From Acidovorax sp. YS12 (GTDB lineage Bacteria > Pseudomonadota > Gammaproteobacteria > Burkholderiales > Burkholderiaceae_C), in the NCBI GenBank assembly GCA_021496925.1, contig CP053915.1, positions 2,108,001 through 2,172,000 of the forward strand: 64,000 bases of DNA. Reading direction: 5' to 3'. The notes under the pieces are model-generated. The model was not told the DNA's origin. It saw nothing but the letters and a program-made list of their open reading frames with translations, and ran no database searches. Every line of letters begins with the position of its first letter. Position 1 is the stretch's first letter. Shown here in pieces: positions 1 through 7,936 of the stretch. The translations under genes and the position numbers were made by a program.

Positions 1-320
1 GCCACCAGGCCATGGTGGCGCTGGCGGCGCCGCTGCGCGGCCAGGAACTCGCCCAGTTCGTGCTGGTGCCCGAGACGCTGCAAGAAGCCCGGGCCGCCAT
101 GCGCGTGTGCAGCGCGCTCTACGGCCTGACGCCCGCCGAGGCGGCCCTGCTGCCCCTGCTGCTGCAGGGCATGACGCCGCGCGAGATGGCCACCAACCAG
201 GGCGTGAAGATGCCCACGGTGCGCACCCAGCTCGCCAGCCTGTACGCCAAGACGGGCACGCGCGGGCAGGCCGAACTGGCGCAGCGCGTGCTGCGCGTGG
301 CGGCCTTGGTCCACCCCTGA
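1..320 (+). CDS. LuxR-type regulator, C-terminal HTH part (5' end outside window)
   Basis: The reading frame is open to the left edge, so only the last ~106 residues are seen. They contain a LuxR/GerE-like DNA-binding domain: LTPAEAALLPLLLQG followed by MTPREMATNQGVKMPTVRTQ, the usual helix-turn-helix layout, and then a dimer-helix region (LYAKTGTRGQAELAQRVLR). The protein is probably a transcription regulator. The sensor domain cannot be seen, so ligand and targets are unknown. An ATG at base 12 lies in frame but is unlikely to be the true start because LuxR domains normally follow an N-terminal domain. The next gene follows after 35 bp in the same direction. Confidence 0.75.
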   Translation, partial: HQAMVALAAPLRGQELAQFVLVPETLQEARAAMRVCSALYGLTPAEAALLPLLLQGMTPREMATNQGVKMPTVRTQLASLYAKTGTRGQAELAQRVLRVAALVHP

Positions 321-355
321 ATTTCCAAATCCCCCAACCCGAGGAGCCTGCTTTG

Positions 356-1978
356 ATGATGATCAAGCACCACAACGTTCGTCCCGTCGCCTTCGCCTGC
401 GCCGCCCTGATCGGCCTGGCCGGCGCGGGCATTGCCATGGCGCAGAAAACGGCGCAAACGCCCAAGCCCACCAAGGCCCAACTGGTGGCCGAACTGGCCG
501 CCACGCTGCAGGCCTGCTCGTACGACGGCAGCCCCGTGGCCTTCTCGCCGCCCGATCTATCGAAGGGCGGCAGCAGCGGCAAGCAGGTGGTGGCCGAGAT
601 CATGAAATACACCGGCCTGCCCGCCAACTTCGTCGTCGTGGAAGGCCAGGTGCCCAACGCCGCCGCCGTCATCATGGCCGGGCCGGACAAGGTGCCGCGC
701 CGCGTGATCGCCTACAACCCGGCGTTCATGGGCGACGTGATCCGCGCCACCAAGGCCAACAACTGGGCGCCCGTGAGCATCATGGCGCACGAGATCGGGC
801 ACCACCTCTCGGGCCACACCATCGTGCCCGGCGGCAGCCAGCCGCCCATCGAGCTGGAGTCGGACAAGTTCAGCGGCTTCGTGCTCTACAAGATGGGCGC
901 GCCGCTGGCCGACGCGCAGCGCGCCATCGCCACGCTGATCCCCGAAGCCGACGGCGAGACCCACCCAGGCCGCAAGAAGCGCCTGGCGGCCATCGCCAAC
1001 GGCTGGACGGAGGCGTGCGAACTGCAGGGCGGCGGCGCGGCCTGCCAGGGCGGCGGCAAGCCCGTGGCGGCAGCGCCCGCGCCAGTTGCCGCGCCCGCAG
1101 CGGCCCCGGCCCCTGCCGCCGTGGCCCAAGTCCTGCCCAAGGCCGAGGCCAGTGCCCTGCCATCCAAGGGCGGCGCGTTCATCTATGACGAGTTCGGCAT
1201 CCTCGACCCCGCCATCCGCGCACAATTTGAAAAGCAGATGCGCGACCATGCCGAGAAGACCGGCGTGGAGATCGTCACCCTGCTCGTCAAGGACCTGGAC
1301 GGCAAGACCGCCGAGGAATACGCCTACGACATGCTGCGCCAGCTGCGCGTGGGCAAGCTGGACGTGGGCAACGGCGCCGTGCTGGTGGCCGCGCCCGAGC
1401 AGGGCCAGGCAGCGGCCGTGCTGGGCGCGGGCGTGGCGCTGGAGATGGCCGGCCACGACAAGGCCAAGCAGCTGGCCGACTGGATCAAGATGGCCTGGCC
1501 GCAGTGCAAGCGCAAGAACGCCTGCGGCGGCTGGACCGAGAACCTGATGCTGGCCGCCGACCACCTGCGCCGCGACACCAGCCATGCCGACTGGACGATT
1601 GCCTACACCTCGCTGGGCGAGCTGCAAAAGGCCGACGCCGCCGAAAGCGGCAAGTCCGTGAAGCCGCAGGACAGCAAGACCTGGCGCCGCATCACCCGCC
1701 TGTCGGGCACGGTGGAAAGCCTGAGCCCGCCCACCGGCGTCAAGAGCGCCTGGGTGAACGAGGCCAAGGTCAAGAACGGCAAGAAGGCCGTGTTGCTGAG
1801 GAGCAGCGAGGGCCTGACGACCATGCTCTACGTGGACCCGCGCACCGAGGCGCTGATGCCCGGCGGCAAGCTGCAGCAGGGCAAGACCTACACCGTCATC
1901 GCGCGCTCGGACTTCCTGTCGTGGAACCCCAAGGACACGCAGTCGCTGGACCTGCTGAGCTATACGGTGGCGGAATGA
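356..1978 (+). CDS. Secreted M48-like zinc metallopeptidase fused to a TPM domain
   Basis: 540 residues from ATG 356 (a second ATG follows directly). Residues 1-29 form a signal peptide ending AMA-Q. Residues ~60-215 carry a gluzincin-type site, H145-E146-I-G-H149, with a likely third zinc ligand in E166-x3-D170, as in M48 peptidases. An Ala/Pro linker (~225-265) leads to a TPM-type domain (~275-400: FIYDEFGILDPAIRAQFEKQ, then GVEIVTLLVKDL), a fold found in periplasmic or membrane-exposed proteins. A conserved tail with Cys residues (PQCKRKNACGG) follows. The metallopeptidase plus TPM fusion is unusual. Substrate unknown. The stop overlaps the next start (ATGA), so the three small secreted proteins here are probably translated together. 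Confidence 0.75.
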   Translation: MMIKHHNVRPVAFACAALIGLAGAGIAMAQKTAQTPKPTKAQLVAELAATLQACSYDGSPVAFSPPDLSKGGSSGKQVVAEIMKYTGLPANFVVVEGQVPNAAAVIMAGPDKVPRRVIAYNPAFMGDVIRATKANNWAPVSIMAHEIGHHLSGHTIVPGGSQPPIELESDKFSGFVLYKMGAPLADAQRAIATLIPEADGETHPGRKKRLAAIANGWTEACELQGGGAACQGGGKPVAAAPAPVAAPAAAPAPAAVAQVLPKAEASALPSKGGAFIYDEFGILDPAIRAQFEKQMRDHAEKTGVEIVTLLVKDLDGKTAEEYAYDMLRQLRVGKLDVGNGAVLVAAPEQGQAAAVLGAGVALEMAGHDKAKQLADWIKMAWPQCKRKNACGGWTENLMLAADHLRRDTSHADWTIAYTSLGELQKADAAESGKSVKPQDSKTWRRITRLSGTVESLSPPTGVKSAWVNEAKVKNGKKAVLLRSSEGLTTMLYVDPRTEALMPGGKLQQGKTYTVIARSDFLSWNPKDTQSLDLLSYTVAE

Positions 1979-2403
1979 ACGCACGCCACCTCTTGCTGGC
2001 CCTGTGCCTGCTGCCCGCGCTGCATGCCCACGCCGCCGAGCACTTCTGCGGTCAGGGCAAGCCCCATCCCATCGACCAGGCCCTGGCCCGGGCCGCCGAG
2101 CGCAGCAGCGGCGTGACGATGGATCTGGCCGACGCGCAAGGCGCCGCCTGGGCCGCGTGGGACAAGGAGCTCAACCGCCTCTACGCCGCGCTGCAGAAGG
2201 CCACCGGCCCCGAGCGCCGCGAGACCCTGCGCGCCGCGCAGCGCGCCTGGCTGGCCTACGACAAGGCCCAGGCCCTGTGGGATGCCGCCCTGCACGCCGA
2301 CGAGGGCACGTCCGCCGCGCTGAACACCGGCGGCGCCTCGCTGGCTCGCCGCCGCGCGCGGGTGTGCGACCTGCAGAGCGCATTGGACGGGCTGCAGCCG
2401 TGA
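1975..2403 (+). CDS. Secreted LprI/DUF1311-like protein
   Basis: 142 residues. It starts with a signal peptide (MNARHLLLALCLLPALHAHA-A). The mature part matches the LprI-type pattern: WDKELNRLYAAL followed by an LRAAQRAWLAYDKAQ block and a late Cys (RVCDLQ), pairing with an early Cys (HFCGQG). Family members are periplasmic proteins, some of which inhibit lysozyme; that role here is only by analogy. It overlaps the upstream metallopeptidase gene by 4 bp and the downstream gene by 1 bp, so the three form one translationally coupled unit. Confidence 0.6.
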   Translation: MNARHLLLALCLLPALHAHAAEHFCGQGKPHPIDQALARAAERSSGVTMDLADAQGAAWAAWDKELNRLYAALQKATGPERRETLRAAQRAWLAYDKAQALWDAALHADEGTSAALNTGGASLARRRARVCDLQSALDGLQP

Positions 2404-2771
2404 TGCGCCGCGCCCTGCTCGCCCTGGCCGGCGCATGGCTCACGCTGCGCGTCCACGCAGCCCAGGAGATCCGCCTGCGCATCCGCAACGCCAGCGCCGA
2501 ACCCTTCGAGCATGCCTGGCAGGGCTGGCCCCAGCGCGGCACCGATGTGGACCTGGGGCCGCTGGCCCCCGGCGAAACCAGCCGCTGGCATCGCCTGCCC
2601 GCCGTGCTGCCGCACTACCGCAAGACCCGCGTGCAACTGGCCCGCCGCCAGGTCACGGGCGTGCTGCAAGGCCAGGTGCTCCTGCCGGGCAGCTACACCT
2701 TCGTGTGCACGCTGGAGGGCGGGGGCTTGCGCGTGGTGGCGGTCCGGGAGCCAGCACGCTCCCAGCAATAG
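2403..2771 (+). CDS. Small secreted protein of unknown function
   Basis: 122 residues beginning with a signal peptide (MRRALLALAGAWLTLRVHA-A). The mature part looks like one small beta-rich domain (EIRLRIRNASAEPFEHAWQG, then VLLPGSYTFVCTLEGGGLRV). I do not recognise a named family. It is the third gene of the metallopeptidase/LprI-like cluster, starting on the last base of the previous stop codon (TGATG). A truncated copy of the dispersed genome repeat (about 2766-2785) covers the stop codon. It is convergent with coaD. Confidence 0.55.
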   Translation: MRRALLALAGAWLTLRVHAAQEIRLRIRNASAEPFEHAWQGWPQRGTDVDLGPLAPGETSRWHRLPAVLPHYRKTRVQLARRQVTGVLQGQVLLPGSYTFVCTLEGGGLRVVAVREPARSQQ

Positions 2772-2789
2772 CTTCGAGCGCTTGGCCCC

Positions 2790-3287
2790 CTACCGCTTAC
2801 CCTGCTGCGGGTGCTTGTCCTTCAGTCCTTGCAGCACAGCGGGCGACACCAGCGCCTGCACGTCGCCGCCCAGCGTGTGGATCTCGCGCACGAAACTGCT
2901 GGAGAGGTGCGCGAACTGGTCGCTGGGCGTGAGGAAGACGGTTTCCACGTCGGGCATCAGGTGGCGGTTCATGCCGGCCAGTTGCCGCTCGTAGTCGAAG
3001 TCGGTCACGCTGCGCACGCCGCGCACCATGGCCCTGGCGCCGTGGGCGCGCACGAAGTCGCGCACCAGCCCGTCGAAGCTTTCCACGCGCACCTGGGGCC
3101 ACGGCTTGACCACCTCGCGCACCAGGGCCATGCGCTCGTCCAGGCTGAACATCGTCTTCTTGTGGTGGCCCGCGGCCACGGCCACGATGACCTCATCGAA
3201 CAGCTGGGTGGCGCGCTGCACCAGGTCTTCATGGCCCAGCGTGATGGGGTCGAAGGTGCCGGGATAGATGGCGATGACGTGGGGCAT
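2790..3287 (-). CDS. coaD: Phosphopantetheine adenylyltransferase
   Basis: 165 residues, the usual length. The enzyme transfers AMP from ATP to 4'-phosphopantetheine, the penultimate step of coenzyme A synthesis in the cytoplasm. The nucleotidyltransferase signature is clear: YPGTFDPITLGHEDLVQRA at the N-terminus (T/HxGH site) and the C-terminal SSSFVREI motif. The RGVRSVTDFDYE stretch forms the substrate pocket. It lies downstream of rsmD in the same direction, as in many proteobacteria, separated by 74 bp holding one copy of the dispersed repeat. Confidence 0.96.
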   Translation of the reverse strand: MPHVIAIYPGTFDPITLGHEDLVQRATQLFDEVIVAVAAGHHKKTMFSLDERMALVREVVKPWPQVRVESFDGLVRDFVRAHGARAMVRGVRSVTDFDYERQLAGMNRHLMPDVETVFLTPSDQFAHLSSSFVREIHTLGGDVQALVSPAVLQGLKDKHPQQGKR

Positions 3288-3306
3288 GGCAATCTCTTTT
3301 CAGAAC

Positions 3307-3353
3307 AAAAAACGGCTCCAGGCCTTATGTAGAAAGCGCTGGCAGCTATCAAA
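3307..3353 (+). repeat. Dispersed ~48-bp repeat, copy A
   Basis: Matches the family pattern: A-rich start, GGCTCCAGGCC, an AAGCGCTGGCAGCTATCAAA end. It fills the rsmD-coaD gap. Confidence 0.8.
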
Positions 3354-3361
3354 CCAATAGT

Positions 3362-3961
3362 TCAAGCAACACGGCGCAGCAGGTGCGCGTGCACCGCGCC
3401 GGCCTTCAGGTAGCGGTGCGCGCGCAGGCCGCAGGCGGCCAGCGCGGCATCGTCCCAGGCGGCCGGGGCCTCCAGGTAGACGTAGCCGTCGGCCGCCAGC
3501 GCCTGCGCGGCGGCCTGCAGCGCCGGGGCGAACAGCGCCAGGGCGTCGAATGGCGGATCGAGCAGCACCAGGTGCAGGCTGCCCGCCGGCGCCTGGCGCA
3601 GCGCGGCCAGGCCGTCGCCGCGCTGCACGCGCACCTGCGCGGCCTGCAGGCGCTGCTGGTGCTGCTGCAGCGCGGCGGCCAGCGCGGCCTCCTGCTCCAC
3701 CAGCAGCACCGCCGCCGCGCCGCGCGAGGCGGCCTCCAGCCCGAGTGCGCCAGTGCCCGCGAAGGCGTCGAGGCAATGCCAGCCGGTCAGGTCCTGGCCG
3801 AGCCAGTTGAACAGGGTTTCGCGCACGCGGTCGGGCGTGGGACGCAGGCCGGGGCGGTCGGGCACCTTCAGGCGCGTGCGCTTCCACTGGCCGCCGATGA
3901 TGCGCACCTCGCCCGCGCCCCGGGGCGCGGCGCCGGTGCGCGCAGCGGCGGGCCGGCTCAA
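3362..3961 (-). CDS. rsmD: 16S rRNA (guanine966-N2)-methyltransferase
   Basis: 199 residues. It methylates G966 of 16S rRNA using S-adenosylmethionine. The diagnostic parts are VRIIGGQWKRTRLKVPD with PTPDRVRETLFNWL near the N-terminus, the SAM-binding segment CLDAFAGTGALGLEAASRGA, and the catalytic LLDPPFDAL (N/DPPF motif). No in-frame ATG precedes the conserved block; the best start is a TTG at 3961 that overlaps the stop of the upstream M16 gene by 4 bp, so translation is probably coupled. Confidence 0.93.
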   Translation of the reverse strand: MSRPAAARTGAAPRGAGEVRIIGGQWKRTRLKVPDRPGLRPTPDRVRETLFNWLGQDLTGWHCLDAFAGTGALGLEAASRGAAAVLLVEQEAALAAALQQHQQRLQAAQVRVQRGDGLAALRQAPAGSLHLVLLDPPFDALALFAPALQAAAQALAADGYVYLEAPAAWDDAALAACGLRAHRYLKAGAVHAHLLRRVA

Positions 3962-5310
3962 GGCTGGCCCCCGACGACCACGGTGGCCATGCGCCCGGGC
4001 TGCAGGTGGCGCTGCAGGGCGGCGCGCACGTCGGCCACGGTGAGGGCCTGCACGCGCTGCGTCCAGTGCTCCAGGTAGTCCAGCGGCAGGCCGTTCCAGG
4101 CGATGTTGCTGACGTTGCCCAGCAGCTTGCGGTTGCTGTCGATGCGCAGCGCGAAGCCGCCGATCAGGTTGTCCTTGGCGGCCTGGAGTTCGGCCTCGGT
4201 CGGGCCGTCCTGCACGTAGCGCGCCAGGGTCTGCTGCGCCACCTGCAGGGCCTGGTTGGCCTGGTCGGGGCGGGTCTGCAGGGCGACGACGAAGCCGCCC
4301 ACGTTCAGGCCGGGCGAGAAGTCGCTGTACACGCTGTAGCTCAGGCCGCGCTTTTCACGCACCTCTTCGGTCAGGCGCGACACCAGCCCGCCGCCGCCGA
4401 GGATGTGGTTGCCCACCAGCAGGGCGAGGAAGTCGGGGTCGCGCCGCGCGATGCCGGGCTGCCCAATGAGCACCTGCGCCTGCGCGGCGGGAAAGGCGAT
4501 GCGCTGCGCCTCGGGCTGCGCCAGCGGCGGCGCGTCGGGCACGGCGGGCAGCGGGGCGCAGTCCGCCGGGTCGCGCGCGGGCAGCAGCGCCAGCAGCGCG
4601 CGCACCAGCGCCTGCGCCTGGGCGCGGTCGAGCGCGCCGACGATGCTCACGCGCGCGCGGCAGGCGGCGACGGCACGGGCGTGGAAGGCCTGCAGGTCGG
4701 CCACGCCGATGCGCGCCAGGGTGTCCTCGCTGGGGCGCTGGCCGTAGGGGTGGCTGCCGTACAGCGCGGTGGCAAAGGCCTTGGCCGCCACCGGGCCGGG
4801 GCGGGTGTACGACTCCTTGATGGCGGCGCTCCAGCGCGCGCGCTCGCTCTCCCACACGGGCTCGGGCCAGCTCGGCTGGGCGATCTGGCGCGCCGCCAGG
4901 CGCGCGGCGCGCTGCAGCAGCGCGGGGTCGGTGAGCGAGCGCAGCGCGTAGCTGTAGCCGTCGCGGTCAGCCTGCGCGCCGAAGCTCGCGCCCAGGTCGG
5001 CCCAGGCCTCGCCCAGGGCGTTCTCGTCGAGCGCCGGGGCATCGGCCTGCGCCTGCACGCCCTTGGCGCTCATCAGCGCGGCGGCCTGCGCCAGCCCGGC
5101 CTGCGCGGGCGGGTCACGGCGGCTGCCGGCGTCGAAGGCGATCTGCACGTCCACCATCGGAATGCCCGGGCTGTTGACCAGCCAGACCTGCGCGCCGCTG
5201 GGCTCGCGCCAGTGCTCGATGGGCAGCAGCGCCCACGCGGATTGCGAGGAAAAAAGCCATCCAACGCATACCAGCAAAGCGCTGGCAGCTCTCTTTTTAA
5301 TAGCTTGCAT
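3958..5310 (-). CDS. M16-family peptidase homologue lacking the zinc site
   Basis: 450 residues with a signal peptide (MQAIKKRAASALLVCVGWLF, then SSQSAWA). The fold is that of M16 peptidases (GSRRDPPAQAGLAQAAALM; later EEVREKRGLSYSVYSDFSP and GGFALRIDSNRKLLGNVSNI). The HxxEH zinc-binding site that should lie in the AQAGLAQAAALM segment is missing, so it is probably the non-catalytic partner of the active M16 protein encoded 8 bp upstream. Paired active/inactive M16 subunits are well known. The signal peptide is encoded by copy B of the dispersed repeat. Expected location is the periplasm. Confidence 0.85.
   Translation of the reverse strand: MQAIKKRAASALLVCVGWLFSSQSAWALLPIEHWREPSGAQVWLVNSPGIPMVDVQIAFDAGSRRDPPAQAGLAQAAALMSAKGVQAQADAPALDENALGEAWADLGASFGAQADRDGYSYALRSLTDPALLQRAARLAARQIAQPSWPEPVWESERARWSAAIKESYTRPGPVAAKAFATALYGSHPYGQRPSEDTLARIGVADLQAFHARAVAACRARVSIVGALDRAQAQALVRALLALLPARDPADCAPLPAVPDAPPLAQPEAQRIAFPAAQAQVLIGQPGIARRDPDFLALLVGNHILGGGGLVSRLTEEVREKRGLSYSVYSDFSPGLNVGGFVVALQTRPDQANQALQVAQQTLARYVQDGPTEAELQAAKDNLIGGFALRIDSNRKLLGNVSNIAWNGLPLDYLEHWTQRVQALTVADVRAALQRHLQPGRMATVVVGGQP
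5249..5304 (+). repeat. Dispersed ~48-bp repeat, copy B, inside the M16 signal-peptide coding region
   Basis: Pattern AAAAAAGCCATCCAACGC, then CCAGCAAAGCGCTGGCAGCT and a T-rich end. On the minus strand it encodes residues ~3-20 of the downstream M16 protein. Confidence 0.75.
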
Positions 5311-5318
5311 GGTGTTCT

Positions 5319-6758
5319 TCAGTGCAGTCGTGCGCCAGGGGCAGGGGCGGGGCGGGGTTGCTTGCCGTCGAGCGGCTGGGGCCGCAGCGTGGCCACGGTG
5401 AGGGCGTCATCGCCGAAGTAGCGCGCCGCCACGTCCTGCACCTGCTGCGGCGTGACGCTGCGCAGCTGGGCCAGCAGGCGGTCCTCGGCGTCCAGCGGCA
5501 TGCCCAGCACCCAGTAGCTGCCGAGCTGCTGCGCCTGGTTCATGACCGAGTCGCGCTCGTAGATGTTCGAGGCCATCCACTGCGTCTTCACGCGCTCCAG
5601 CTCGGCGGGCTCCACGCTGTCCCGGGCGATGCGCGCCACCTGCGCGCGCAGGGCCTGCTCCACGGCCTCGGCGCTCTGCCCCGCGGCCGGCACGCCGGTG
5701 AGCAGGAACAGGCCGGGCCCGCGCCCCAGCACCGAGGCGCCGCTGTTGGCGCTGTCGGCCACGCGGCCAGCGCCCTGGGTCAGCGCGCGCTCCAGGCGCG
5801 CGCCGTCGTAGCCGCTGAGCACGGCCGAGAGCACCAGCAGCGCCAGGGCGTCGCGGTCCTGCGCGGCCATGCCCTCATCGACGCGGGCGATGCGCGGCAC
5901 GTGGAAGGCCAGCGCCACGTAGGCCTGCTCGGCCGGCGCCTTGACCTCGACGCGCCGGATGCCGCGCTGCGCGGGCTCGGGACGCGGCTTGCGCACCGGC
6001 AGGGCGCGCGCCGGAATGCTGCCGTAGGTCTTCTCGGCCCAGGCGCGCACCTGCGCCGCCTGCACGTCGCCGGCCACCACCACCACGGCGTTGCCGGGCA
6101 CGTACCACTGGCGGTGGAACGCGCGCACGTCATCGGGCGTCAGCGCGTCGAGGTCGCCCATCCAGCCGATGACGGGGCGGTGGTACGGGAAGGCGACGTA
6201 GCTGGCCGCGTAGAGCTGCTCCATCAGCAGGGCGCGCGGGTTGTCCTCGGTGCGCATGCGGCGCTCTTCCTTGATGACCTCGATCTCTTTCGTGAACTCG
6301 GCATCGGGCCACTGGTTGTGGGCGAAGCGGTCGGCTTCGAGCCGCATCACGTCCTGCAGGCGCGATGCGGGAATCTGCTGGTAGTAGCCGGTGTAGTCCC
6401 AGCTGGTGAAGGCGTTCTCCTGCCCGCCCAGCGCGGCCACGCGGCGCGAGAACTCGCCGGGCTGCAGGCGCCTGGAGCCCTTGAACATCATGTGCTCCAG
6501 CGCGTGCGCCACGCCCGAGGTGCCGTCCACCTCGTCCATGGCGCCCACGCGCACCCAGACCATGTGCACCGCCGTGGGCGCGCGCCGGTCGGGCTGCACG
6601 ATGAGCTGCATGCCGTTCTTCAGCGTGAACTGCTGCGCGACGCCGGAGGCGGCCGCTGGAGTGGGGGGAACGGGGGCGGGGGCCTGCGCCAGCACGGGCG
6701 GGCTGGCCAGGCAGGCGGCCAGGGCGGCGGGGGCCAGGAGGGTCAATGCGCGTTTCAT
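5319..6758 (-). CDS. Periplasmic M16-family zinc peptidase (active subunit)
   Basis: 479 residues from the ATG at 6758, which follows the ftsY divergent gap; the frame stays open much further upstream but that part lies antisense to ftsY. A signal peptide (MKRALTLLAPAALAACLASP) precedes the peptidase. The inverted zinc motif is intact: H-A-L-E-H in GVAHALEHMMFKGSRRL, with the distal Glu in EIEVIKEERRMRTEDNP. It probably degrades peptides in the periplasm together with the inactive homologue just downstream. The two genes are transcribed together, 8 bp apart, and run into rsmD and coaD. Confidence 0.9.
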   Translation of the reverse strand: MKRALTLLAPAALAACLASPPVLAQAPAPVPPTPAAASGVAQQFTLKNGMQLIVQPDRRAPTAVHMVWVRVGAMDEVDGTSGVAHALEHMMFKGSRRLQPGEFSRRVAALGGQENAFTSWDYTGYYQQIPASRLQDVMRLEADRFAHNQWPDAEFTKEIEVIKEERRMRTEDNPRALLMEQLYAASYVAFPYHRPVIGWMGDLDALTPDDVRAFHRQWYVPGNAVVVVAGDVQAAQVRAWAEKTYGSIPARALPVRKPRPEPAQRGIRRVEVKAPAEQAYVALAFHVPRIARVDEGMAAQDRDALALLVLSAVLSGYDGARLERALTQGAGRVADSANSGASVLGRGPGLFLLTGVPAAGQSAEAVEQALRAQVARIARDSVEPAELERVKTQWMASNIYERDSVMNQAQQLGSYWVLGMPLDAEDRLLAQLRSVTPQQVQDVAARYFGDDALTVATLRPQPLDGKQPRPAPAPGARLH

Positions 6759-6785
6759 AGAATGCAGGATTCTAAGAACTCGCCA

Positions 6786-7844
<1,059 letters not shown>

Positions 7845-7936
7845 CCGCACCGGCACACGGGCCGCCACCCCAAGGTTTACGTGCCCATGCATTTCATTGA
7901 TGATGCGGCGCTGCTGAACACGCTCCAAGCGATCCG

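Noticed and set aside
107..355. Start of the metallopeptidase gene at base 107
   Set aside because: That region overlaps the LuxR-type gene in another frame. The signal peptide begins at ATG 356.
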